A DNA stretch of 64,000 nt from Astropecten irregularis (Eukaryota; Echinodermata; Asteroidea; Paxillosida; Astropectinidae), in contig OZ020257.1 in assembly GCA_963971285.1 (NCBI GenBank), positions 12,972,602 to 13,036,601 on the forward strand. The letters run 5' to 3'. Positions 22,801-34,800 of the stretch are shown here, one piece after another (the first letter of the stretch is position 1; the number at the start of each line of letters is the position of its first letter). A program made the translations under genes and the position numbers. The notes under the pieces were generated by a model. It saw nothing but the letters and a program-made list of their open reading frames with translations, did no database searches and was not told the DNA's origin.

Positions 22801-25800
22801 ATATCATGGAGAATTTCTTCCTTCATGGTCATATTTACCCCGTTTTACGTGATAAAAGGAAGGTTGCTTTCGCAACCAATTATCACAAAATGTTTGTACA
22901 TGTACATAACATATACTGTAGGGACGGTATTGTTTCCGATAGTCACAGCTATTCAGAAGTGAAATTTTGTCATCTAACACTGTGGAATAGCACTCCGCAC
23001 TAATGACGTGACAAAATCCCCGAATGTCAGACAAACATTGACTCACACATGTAGTGTACATGGACGCGCACAGGCACACACATTTGCATGGTTGCAATGT
23101 TTGTCTGAGATTGGGTGCTGTTTTTAGCGCAAGTGTGGAGCGCTATTGTCTCTGGTTTGGGCAGACAATGGGTCTCCCTGCATTCCTGTGGTAACACGTA
23201 AAATTCTAAAAAGAAACGCTGCTTGTAAATACCATGTTTTGGTTAATTACAAAATTTGTTATTGTGCTAGTTCTATTTGTAATTACATGTGTACATATGC
23301 ACAAACATGCTAACAAGACAGATTGAAATGTACCATGTACAAAACATGTACATGTACATCAGCCATTCCTTCTTGGTACTTGTACATGTACATGTACAGT
23401 CGAACCTCGTTAATACGAGGTCGCCGGGACTTACCCAAAATGCTCGTATTAAGCGGGGCCTCGTATTATGCGGGATCCATATTTTGTCAACCAAAATGCA
23501 CGTGTGTGCAGTACACTGCACATACAGCACGCACTATCCCTCCGGTAACCCATAATTACGTGTCAAGTCCGTGTTTACATTTTAGAAGTACTTAATAAAT
23601 GTGCTTGATAAATTTCATTTTGTTGAATTGTCACGGTTGTAAAAGGGATTTCATTACAATATGTAAGAATAATAAAAACCAAGTAAATAAAAATATTGCA
23701 ACACGAAAACGACATGAAAATTGCGAGTGGATGACAGCGACGAACGTTAGCACCGCACGTACAGACAAGTTGGTTGCCAAACAATGTGTGCAGTATGAAG
23801 CAATGTGCACCGCAGGGAACCAGTGATATTTTGATGGACACGAGAGGGCGCCATTTTAACTTAAATTAATAAGTGCGTTCGTGGTTTTTTGACAAAGATG
23901 TCAGGTTTTTTAGCAGTCCAACATCTGTCTTTTTTCCCCTTCCCTTCATGTAGCCAATCAAAAAATTTGCGCTATGTCGGCACTTCGTAACGGTGACCAA
24001 TGCGGAAGCATTGCATGAACGAAACCCATGCTGCAGTTTAGCCACATTATATCCGATCACGTGCATGGTGACCACGTGTAGCTGTAACATCGGCCGATCG
24101 GTCGGGCCGCAGTCGGATCGTATCGGTCCGTTCATGGAATATTATTTTGTTCGGATACATGTTGGCTACACTTTGAAGAATTTGTTGTGACCAAAGTCCT
24201 TCTTACACGTCATCAGCAAGGTAAAATTGTCTGGAAATTAGCGTGGACTTTGTTTGATTTTTGAAAAAAAAATGAAGAAGTTTTTTTCCTTACGAAAACG
24301 AATCGACAAAATGGAAGACCTCGCCGTTTTCCTCGGGCGGGTTTTGACTTTCGTGACAGCCAAAAAAGCCACGTGGATCACGCTCAATAAAAGAAAATAC
24401 TATTGGCCGTACGTTGTCTGTTTTTCGTTTACACTTTCCACTGGTAAAACCGCAGGAGGGGATTAGTGGGCATTAGCGCTGTGGTGAATTTAGCTTTCGG
24501 TAACATGAAACAACGGCGACTTGATGGTGGTGGGATTTTTCTTAATCTGTACAAAGAAATCCGAAAATCGATTCTAAAAGAAGCCAGATTAAAAAATCCT
24601 CGTATTAAATGGGTTGTTTACAATGACTTCCACGCAACTGGGTCAGCCCAAAACGCTCGTATTAAAAGGTTTTTCGTATTATCAGTGCTCGTATTAAGCA
24701 AATATTTCCCCATAGAAACGTGCACAACTCGGTCGGGACCGGCGTGATATGCTCGTCTTAACCGAGATCTCGTCTTAAGAGAGCTCGTATTAATGAGGTT
24801 CGACTGTACTATGAACATGTTACATGTGTATGTGTATTTGTTGCAAGGCTTAACACCCCAACCCCCAAACCCACCATGTGTTGACATGGATTAATTGATT
24901 AATATCTACTGATTGTGGCAGGTATAATCTCCACTAATGCACTGTGATAAGTGCATGCAAATCATGCAACTGTTTATTGAACAATGCAATATGGCATTGT
25001 GTTCAGTACATTGTATAGTTTATCAGTAGATAACCAAAGGGCTTTTCACACTATCCAAAATCTCGGGGTTGGAACCGGATCGAACCCCGAGATTTTTTCA
25101 ACCCTTTTCACACTTGAACATTTTCAACCCCGAGCCAACCCGGGTAAGACAGTCTAGCCGGATCGAAATCAACCCTGGTAGGGAGCAGGGTTGAAAATCT
25201 CAACCCGGTTCCAAACTGCATTTTGCGCCGTGTGACGCGTGATCTGTGTTGTATGAGCCGGTTCACTATAAACGTAGTGTGAATGTTGCGTCTCTTCGAT
25301 CCGGTTCAAAAACTTGCAGGGCTGAACCGGCGTGGATCCGGGTTGGTTTCAACACGGATCGAAAAGGAGATAGTGTGAAAAGGCCTCAAGTGCCTGTCCT
25401 AATGCTTTGCTAATGGGATTTCTCACACATTTACAGTGTCTAGAACTCCTTACTAAGCTGTTAAATCTATCGGACAATCAATCAATACAGCTACATTGTA
25501 CATGTACTTTAGTAAAAAAAAAAATACTTAAAAGCATGAAAAGTCTCCCTTGATCAAACAGAATTACCAACCAAATGTTTATGTGATTTTTTATAATTTT
25601 ACTGCTTTTGACTTTTATTCGGCCATCGTTTGCTGAGCATAACATTAACATTCACAAGGAGTTTTGGCAGGCATACTGATTTTATTTACCAAGGTTTGTG
25701 GCGCTTAAACAAATTTTGCTGCAGCTCTATGAAAATGGCCCCTGGGGTGAAATAGGGTCAGTGCATTCAAATGTGCAGTGGTAGAAATGGTACATTTGGA

Positions 25801-28800
25801 CATTGTTTCTTGAAAAAACCTATTGAGACATGTGAGATGTGCATGAACTTCTTGTAGAATTTGTACACAACCTGCATAATCTAGGCTATTCCCAGAAGCA
25901 ATCTCAACTCACTGTCTATAAATTGTGTGGGTCTCAGCCATTTCATAGAAAGAATGGATGATCACCTAGCTGAGTTCTAGAACCTGGCAATTTGTTCCAA
26001 GTCATGTGATATAGCAACAATGTCCTCAGTCTGGCGAACTGAAATGTTAGCTGTGCACATCAGATAAAGTCAAGTCAGTGTACTAGACATTCATAATTTT
26101 GAATATTCTTTTTAAACCAACAGGACACTTGTCTACCTGTGGGCGTGTTCGTTTGGGAGATCCACAACCATGCCGGTTCCCCGGTCGATGTCAGTATTAT
26201 GTTCACGTGGCAGAATGGAACCGGTGAACCCAGGGACAAAGCAGGAGGTCGTTGGAATGAACCATTCAGCACGGAGGGATCAGAAGGCTCCACGGAGGGT
26301 AATGTGGAAGGGGTGTTACTACACGATGATCAGCACACTATGGGGTGCACCATGGGTATATCAACAGCGTGTAGGGTAAGTTCGAGATACTGTAGACTTG
26401 GTCCGTAATAATTTGTTGCTGGTGTTTTGTAAAGCGGAATATTTCAAATATTTCTTTGCTTTTTTTTGTTACCTGGATACAGGATTGGGTCAAAGTCAGC
26501 CACTGTACGGCGTTCAATCCCGAGGCAGGTGCTGATGCATTGTGGGAAGACCTTCTAGAAGATGGCGCCCTCAATTCTTCGTCAGGTAAATATTGTCCTT
26601 CGAACAATAATCTGCTTTACTGGTAATAGACTGCTGCAAACTGTTCATCAACCAAAGTAATGACCTGAAAAATATAAAATGCTTGGAGTTAGGAGGGCCT
26701 GGGGTTTTGATCCTAGCAGGATCTGTATCGAAGGCTGAATGAAAAGAGGACAAGAACATGCGAGTAAAGATACACATAAATGGATGAGTAATCTGCTTTG
26801 TTAACAGTTTCTAGGATTGAAATAATGATAGTTTCATCCTTGCTTATCAAGATAGATTAACTCAATGAAGTAATCTTAGTAATTGCTTGATTCAATTTGT
26901 GGTTTTTTTTCCTGACCCTTCACTTTGGCAGCGCCAAGTTTCAAGACGCAGCAGGGTGAGCTGACTGCAGCAGCCATTTGCACGTCATGCCGTGTGCCAG
27001 AGAAAGCCAAGAGCAAGGTGGAATTTGCCCTAACCTGGGACATGCCCAGGGTCCACTTCAAGAACAATGGCCAGTCGTACTTAAGGTAAGCTCTTTGCTC
27101 TCCTTAGGTCTGGTGTCAGTTTCCTAAATTGAGAAGCTGTCCTTTTCTGCCTTGTCAAGTACTTATTTACAAGCCCTGTATACTCGGTACGTTTTGGAGC
27201 GTGTGAGGATTCGAACCTGCGACCTCATGCTGTTCTTGATCTTCATATCGAACCTATAGTGGCAAATAAGTATGATTTTCTTTAGAAATTTGATTCAAAG
27301 CTCACTATTTAAAGTTATAATACATGATTGGTAAAGGTCACAGAACAGCACTCACACTTTGTCTGAACCAGCATGTTCATGAAATGGTAAACCTGTGAAA
27401 ATTTGAGCTCAATCAAACATATCTGAGTCACAAGAAAATTGTGGAAACCCGACTCAATTTTTCTTATAAAACATAAAGAATGATTTTGATCTTACCCCGA
27501 GATCAAAACTGTTTTTGATCTTTGTTTGACTAAATTCTGGATAAATACAGAATTTCAGGCAGAAATATTCTAACGGTATGTTTCTACCAGCTGCATCTTC
27601 ATACCCTGAAAGTTATACATAAATCTGTGAACATTTCTGTTTGGGCATTATACCAATCCTGTACTGTACCTTTAACCAACCCAAGCTCCTAGCTGAATCA
27701 AATAGTTGGGATTTCAACGAACACACACAGTCACTGTTAAAGCATGCTAACCTGTGGTAAGTAGATTTTTGAGGAGAATATGTTCAATATCTTGAAGAGC
27801 TATTTGAATTATGATAAGGGTTTTATGGTTTTGCTTTTCCTACCCTGTTTGTCTAGACGTTACACTCGTTGGTTTGGTCAAGAGGGAAAGGCCGCGCCCA
27901 GACTATGCAGCTATGCCCTACAGAACTATCCCCAATGGGAGGAGAAAATAGAGGCCTGGCAAAGACCGGTGTTGCAGGAAGAGTAAGTATCGAAGGATGG
28001 GGTAGGGTGATTGCTTAGGTGTCCCTGGTCATTGCCTTGGTGTCCCTGGTCATTGCCTTGGTGCCCCTGGTCACTGCCTTGTTGCCTCTTGGTGCCCCTG
28101 GTCATTGCTTCAGTGACTCTTGTCAGTGCCCCTTGTCATTGCCCTGGTACCCCTTGTCATTGCTTCAGTGCCCATGAACATTGCCATGTTGCCCCTGGTC
28201 ATTGCCTCAGTTTCCTTGGTCATTGCCTTGATGTGGATTGTGATTACCTTGGTGCCCTTGGTATTGTCTTGGTGTCCTTTGGTGATTGTCTTGGTGCCCC
28301 TGGTCATTCATTGCCTTGGTACCCCTGGTCATTGCCTTGTTGCTCCTGGTCATTCTAAAGATAACAAGAGTTAAGACATTTGCGGTCAATTTCACCAAAC
28401 TCATCACAAATTACTATCAATCATAGGACTCATGTTGCATTGCAGCCTCACGTAGAAGCCCTAGGATACGATGGGTTATCCTTCGTAACTCAAGTTTTGA
28501 ACCATTGTAGGGCTTCGTGAAATCGACCCGTGCACAGGTAGAATACTTGTAGGTATTCTCATTGCAACATTTCAGGCTCTTGTATATATTTTGTTCTTTT
28601 TCCTAATGTCTTGTTTTCATCCCCCGATCATAGATCCTATCCAGCCTGGTATAAGTCTGCTCTCTTCAACGAGCTGTACTTCATGTCAGATGGGGGTTCA
28701 GTCTGGCTAGAACTACAGGAAGACCAGGCTAACGGCAACGCGGCAGGCACCAACAACCTCCTGCACGACCACACCAACAAGATGTCCGAACTCAGGAAAG

Positions 28801-31800
28801 AAGTGGGACTCTTTGCCTACCTGGAGGGTACGTAAGCCTCACACCCAACCAGATTTGCATACAGTGGGCCTTTTCAAAATTTGGCTCCGGCTCACGCTCT
28901 GGCTTTGTCTCTGTCATCCATATGCTGAAAATATAGGTTGTGGTTTTTCATTGAAAATGAAGCTCAGTTTTCTTGTTTGACAGAGTATCTACTTCTGAGC
29001 CGTAGCCAAAAGCCCCTATTTTGTTATCTGTTGTTTTAAAATGGAGCTGGAGCCGAAACTGTAGCCATTGGCGGAGCCAGAGCCAGAGCCAAGGTTCGAA
29101 AAAGGCCCCTTGCTCCCTTTTTGTGAATTAGGAAGGGTGCCAGTTATTAAAACCGGTGTTCAGTCTGGATTTGTCTCTGTATGAACTGCATTGCTTGTAG
29201 AAAAATGATTTCTAACAAAATTTTGCTTTTTTTATCCTGTGTATTTCAGGCCATGAGTACAGGATGTTCAACACGTATGACGTTCATTTCTATGCATCAT
29301 TCGCTCTGACAATGCTGTGGCCAAAGATTGAAATCAGTCTTCAGTATTTTATAGGTAAGTGGCTTGGTAATCGTAATCTTGGGGGATTATTTCAACAAAG
29401 AAATGAAAATTTGTGCTTAAACTAACTCCAGTCATATAACAAACAAACAAACATGGAAATAATAATACTGCTTTGAGCAACAGTTTCAGCTGGCATCATA
29501 GTTGAAGAAGTCGTTTAAAAAGCCCAAACATTGAAGCTAGCTTTAGATTTAAGGTTTTGCATGGCGGAAGTACGTACAGTAATAGGTTTTGTGGTAACAC
29601 CATGTGACGTATAATTAACTCTTGTGTGAGTATAGGGTGGCTCCATAGAGTTAAATAAAAAACTAGAGTGTGCACTCTGCGCGTGATACACTCAACCATG
29701 GCCAGCGCCATTGCCTAAGAAAATCAAACAAGGGCAAAATGCACGCGTCCCGTTTCAAATTTTGCATACATATTCCTATCCCGGTTTGTGCGCACAGCAC
29801 TGTGCATAAAATCCGGGGTTCCTACACATTGCGCTGTCCGTCGTGTCACGCACAGTGCACATAGTTCACTGAGTAACATCTGGGTACGGTACTTTGACTC
29901 TACTGCGCCTGCAAAGTTACACCAGGAAAGATGGCGGCTGCACGTCCATGCCGGAGTGCAGACAAATGCGCACGTTGAATATAAAGTTTTATTTAACTTT
30001 GTATGTGGCTCTTAAAAGAGTCTGTCTTAAAAGAGTCGGTCTGGCCAGTATGCTTCAGGAGAATGCTGCAGCTGCGTTGTGGAGACTGGACTAGTTATTC
30101 ATCTAACCTTGTTTATTTTGTCTGTTCGCAGGAAGCTGCGTCAATCTCACGGACGATGAGACTTACCATCAGATCGCCAACGGCAAAGTTGCCGCAAGGA
30201 AACTGGCCGGCTGTATACCGCACGACATCGGGGACCCAGGTATGGAGAAATGACCTTCTGTTTTGGTCAACAGCCTAAACCCCTTCAGCCCCGGTTTTCT
30301 TTTTGACTCTGCTTGTTCCAACCTCATCATCAGCCACTGGTCAAATAAGGGTCAACTAGCTGGGCCAAGTGTGCAGCATGCTTGGCATAAACAATGCAGG
30401 CACACAATGGTTGAATAGGGTCGCACAAAAGGCATTAATTCCAGGTGCTTTGTGCACAATGAAGCCAGCTGTGTGCGGAACGCACAGATTGTGTTTGACT
30501 CGAAAATGCAGATCTATTAAAATGCAAATCAAGGGGGTAAATGCGCCACAATGAGCAATTTGTTGGACAATTACAGTTTACAGAACCTCTTGTTCCAGAC
30601 AATACCCCCATTCAATGTTTTTCAATGGAAATAACGAAGCAATCATTAATATTCTCACTCCATGACGTGGCCTGCTAAAGGTGCTACCTTGGCAGAAGGG
30701 GTTAAAGGTACTATCATTCTTTGGCAGCATAACGAAACAGAAATCTTCACAGATTTACTTATAACTCAGGGTATAAAGATGGTGCTGGTAGAAACATACC
30801 GTTAAAATGTTTCTGCTTGAAATGCTGTATTTATCCAGAAAAGAGCAAACCAGTGACCGAAATTATTTTTGATCTTTTAAAGATCAAAAATAAAAGAGAG
30901 AAGACTTCAGACTTCAATGTTTTCTCAAAAAGTGGGCACCGCATGGGACTGAAATTTTCACAGATGACTGTGACTGTATCTTCCTTGATATTTTTGCCCA
31001 TGAATCTGTATTTCTTTGACAAAAGCCAAATAATGATATGACCTTTAAAGAATCTGGCAGACCACTGCTGATTGAAACTGTACACAGTGTAATCCAAGAT
31101 GGCCGCCTCACGTCTTGTTCCCAACCTTCTCTACTGTACAGAGGAAGAACCCTGGAAGAGAATCAACGGGTACTATCAGCACGACACGTGTAAATGGAAA
31201 GATCTGAATCTAAAGTTTGTCCTGATGATCTACAGAGACTTCTGCCATATACAGGACTTGGACTTCATCAGGGATATGTATCCAAAATGCAAGGTTGGTC
31301 AAATTAACCTGAGTGGAATAACCGACTTTGAAACCAAAACAGTTTGTAGTCTTAATCATCAAATAACCACAAGGGAAACAGACTGAATTTAAAGTCATTG
31401 AATAGTGAACAAAGAAAAATTGACTGGAACGGGGTTCGAACCGGCGACCTCCTGAATACCGTACTGGCGCTCTATCTACTGAGCTATCCAGCCCTACGTT
31501 GGTGGTGACCCTAATAGTCAACTATCTTTGTTCGTTTGACAGTCAGAAGCCAAAACAAAATCCCAAACGAGCAAAGATAATTGACTATTCGGGACACCAC
31601 CAACGAAGGGCTGAATAGCTCAGTTGGTAGAGCACCTGTACAGTATTCAGGAGGTCGCCGGTTCAAATCCCGCTCCAGTCAATTTTTTTTTTTTCACTTT
31701 TCAAATCAGTTTATAGTCTGTTTGTTTGAATTTACCTGTTACCTTAACATTGTGGGGTGCCGTGGTCTAGTGGTCTGTGTGTTGTACTCAAGATCTTGTA

Positions 31801-34800
31801 GGCAATCTACAGATTGTGGGTTCGAGTCCAGCCATCAGCCATGGTTTAGTGGTGCTTGCATCCTTGGGCAAGACACTTTGTCACATATTTGCTCCTCGTG
31901 TAAAAGTGTAAAATGGGTACCTGTGAGGGATTAAGCGCCAAAAGTCTTGCTTACGGATTCCATGTAATAGATTTCATGCGTAGTAGTGCCCGTAAGCACA
32001 AAAAGAGGCCGTAACGAATTCCATGAAATGAAATTCCATGAAATTGGGCCCTGCTGTTAGTTGTTATTGTGTTAGTCAAGAATGAAACATCTGGGTATAA
32101 GTAGAGTACAATCTCACTTTAAAGTTAGTATCATACTTTGGTAGTATCATATCTCTATGTTAAAGAAGTACAGATTCATGGGTATAAATATCAAGGAAGA
32201 TACAGTCACAGTCATCTGTGAAAATTTCAGTCCCATACGGTGCGCACTTTTGTAGAAAATCGTGAAAAATGGCCACAGTATTTCTTAAGTCTTTTCTCTT
32301 TTATTTTTGATCTTTAAAAAGATCAAATAGATTTTCGGTCGTTGTTTTACAAATTTCTGGATAAATACACCATTTCAGGTGGAAAAATGTTAACAGTATG
32401 TTTCTTACCACCACCATCTTCATACCCTGTAAGTTATACGTAAATCTGTGAACATTTCTGTTTCGGTTTCTTACCAAAGTATGACACTACCTTTAAATCT
32501 AGAGCAATCACTAACCCTGCCGCAAGCTGCATGTGTACTTTCTCCCACTTAATTCCACAAACCAGGCCAGTATGTAAGATCCCCTGTATGATAAGGTTAT
32601 ACAGTTCTTACTGACAGTCAATGCAGCCTTTGGCTACCACGCTATTAATCTAAATCCTGTCTGGTCCTCGCTTTACTCGATTTAGTTCCAGGCATATGTT
32701 CCAGACATTGCTGTATCTGAGTGATGATGTACCATACAGGCCATATTAGAGTTGCCACACAGGTTGTGACATTTGAAAGTCGCTGAATTTCCATATATCA
32801 GAGTTAATGTTATTACAAATGGGGTATTAGGGAGACACGTTAGCATCTAAAAGTGGACATTAGGGAGACATTGGGACTTAGGGACTTTTCGATGTCTGCC
32901 TAAGTTACCAGCTACCTTTTAGAGACATATTTTACTCTCCATATTTTAATAGTAAACAGAGAATGCTCTCAATATGAACATAATGTTAATTTGAAGTTCA
33001 TTGGTTTTGAAGGATGTTTAGAAATAGGTAAGTAAAGTTTGTGCACGATCCTATGGGAAAGTCTCCCTAAGGTCCCATCCTCGGTTATTAATACAACCTC
33101 AACCCATCCCAGACGCTGCACCACCGAGGCATGTCCTGAGCCTGCCTGTAAAAAAAATTAGTTTACAGGCTTTTTTCAGTCTCCGTGGAAATTCTTTTAA
33201 ACTTTTGGATGCTGCAGCAAGTTTCTTATGTTGCTTATTGTTTTACTGCTTGATATCAAATACAAGTATGCAATAATTATGCCATGTTATTTCATAGGTG
33301 TACCCATGTTTCATAGCAAAATGAAGAAAAAATGAGAAAAAAAATAGTAGGATCATCCTTCTTTTTTGCTAGAATTTGGTGGGAAGCTTGCAAAGGGGTT
33401 TTCATTATTTTAGAGGAAAATTGGTTTCACCATGCAAAGCGTCATGTTGGATTGGATTATTTTTGCAGGTTGTCATGGAAACGGCAAAGTTGCAAGACAC
33501 TGACGATGATGGGCTGATTGACAACTCAGGTTCGGCCGATCAGACGTACGACACCTGGGTCATGACGGGAGCTAGGTTAGTGTACATCCCTATCCTTGTG
33601 TCTACTTTCCAGTTTCCCTTAACCCCAACCCTCTGCACCTACCACACAAGACAAGAGCTGCTTACCACACATTACCACAGTCTCCAGTGGGACTGATCAT
33701 AAACCACGTATTACCATGCAAACCATACTGTAGTATATTGTGGTAATTAGGATACCACACTTCACATAAGAAAGCACAATTTCAGGCGGAAATATTTTAA
33801 CTGTATGTTTCTACCAGCACCATCTTCATACCCTGAAAGTTATATGTAAATCTGTGAACATTTCTGTTTGGGTATGTTACCAATCCTGTACTGTTCCTTT
33901 AAAACATTGTAATGATTTGGATTGTATTTGTCTGCAGTGCTTACTGTGGTGGACTGTGGCTTGCTGCACTACGTTGCATGGTGGAGATTGCCCGCATCCT
34001 AGGCCACGACGCCGACGCTGAAGAATACTCCGCAATGCTGGACAGAGGCAAAGCGTCGTATGAATCCAAACTATGGAACGGTAAGACCATTTACCATGTA
34101 TTTACCATGTTCAGTCTGTTCCCAAGACTTGTCTGGCAACCTATGGCGACAGGGCTTTTTCCAGCTTTGCATTGTGTGTCTGGAATTCTTTGCCAGACGA
34201 GTTAAGGGACGAAAATGATCGCTCATGCTTCAAACTCTTCGCTTCTAAAGACACATCTTTTCAATCTTGCTTTCCATCTTTAACCATCACAGACCTGCGC
34301 CTTTGAATGGTATTTTCCAGAAACTGTGCACATTATAAATGCTCTATTATTATTATTACATATTATGTTCTCTGTGTCGACATATTAGTCGTCATCTTTC
34401 TGCTTGTTGCATGGTGGTGCGATAAAGAAATCTGTGATGTGGTGTTACAGAATAGGTGGAAAGTTTCAAAAGAAATTTCTGGTGAAAAGAAATTTTCGGT
34501 GGTGTATTATTTTCCTCTCTCTGTTGGAAGCTTAAAGAATCCCGAAGATGTTTACAGGACGGAAAATCAGAGCATTGTTAGTGAATAGCTGGCCCGTCAC
34601 AATTACACATGACGTTCTTAAATTTAGTCTGATGAAGTAATACGAAAGCTTATGTAGTTATTCTCCTAGTTAGTCTTTAAGTGCTTCCCTAATGTTCTTT
34701 ACATTTAGTCTATAGTTATTAACTCAATCAAATCTGAAGCTTTGACTGATGAACACTATGTAAGTAACTCTAGATACTTGAATGGGCAGGAATTTGCTTG

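Noticed and set aside
28011-28358. 115-codon open frame rich in Pro-Trp-Ser-Leu and overlapping frames on both strands
   Set aside because: It is only translation of the minisatellite in GBA2 intron 8; no splice context or family match.
31422-31493. Functional tRNA-Thr gene
   Set aside because: Cloverleaf is incomplete: mismatches in anticodon and T stems, C at position 33, and the same sequence with conserved long flanks recurs in several places, so it is a SINE-type repeat.
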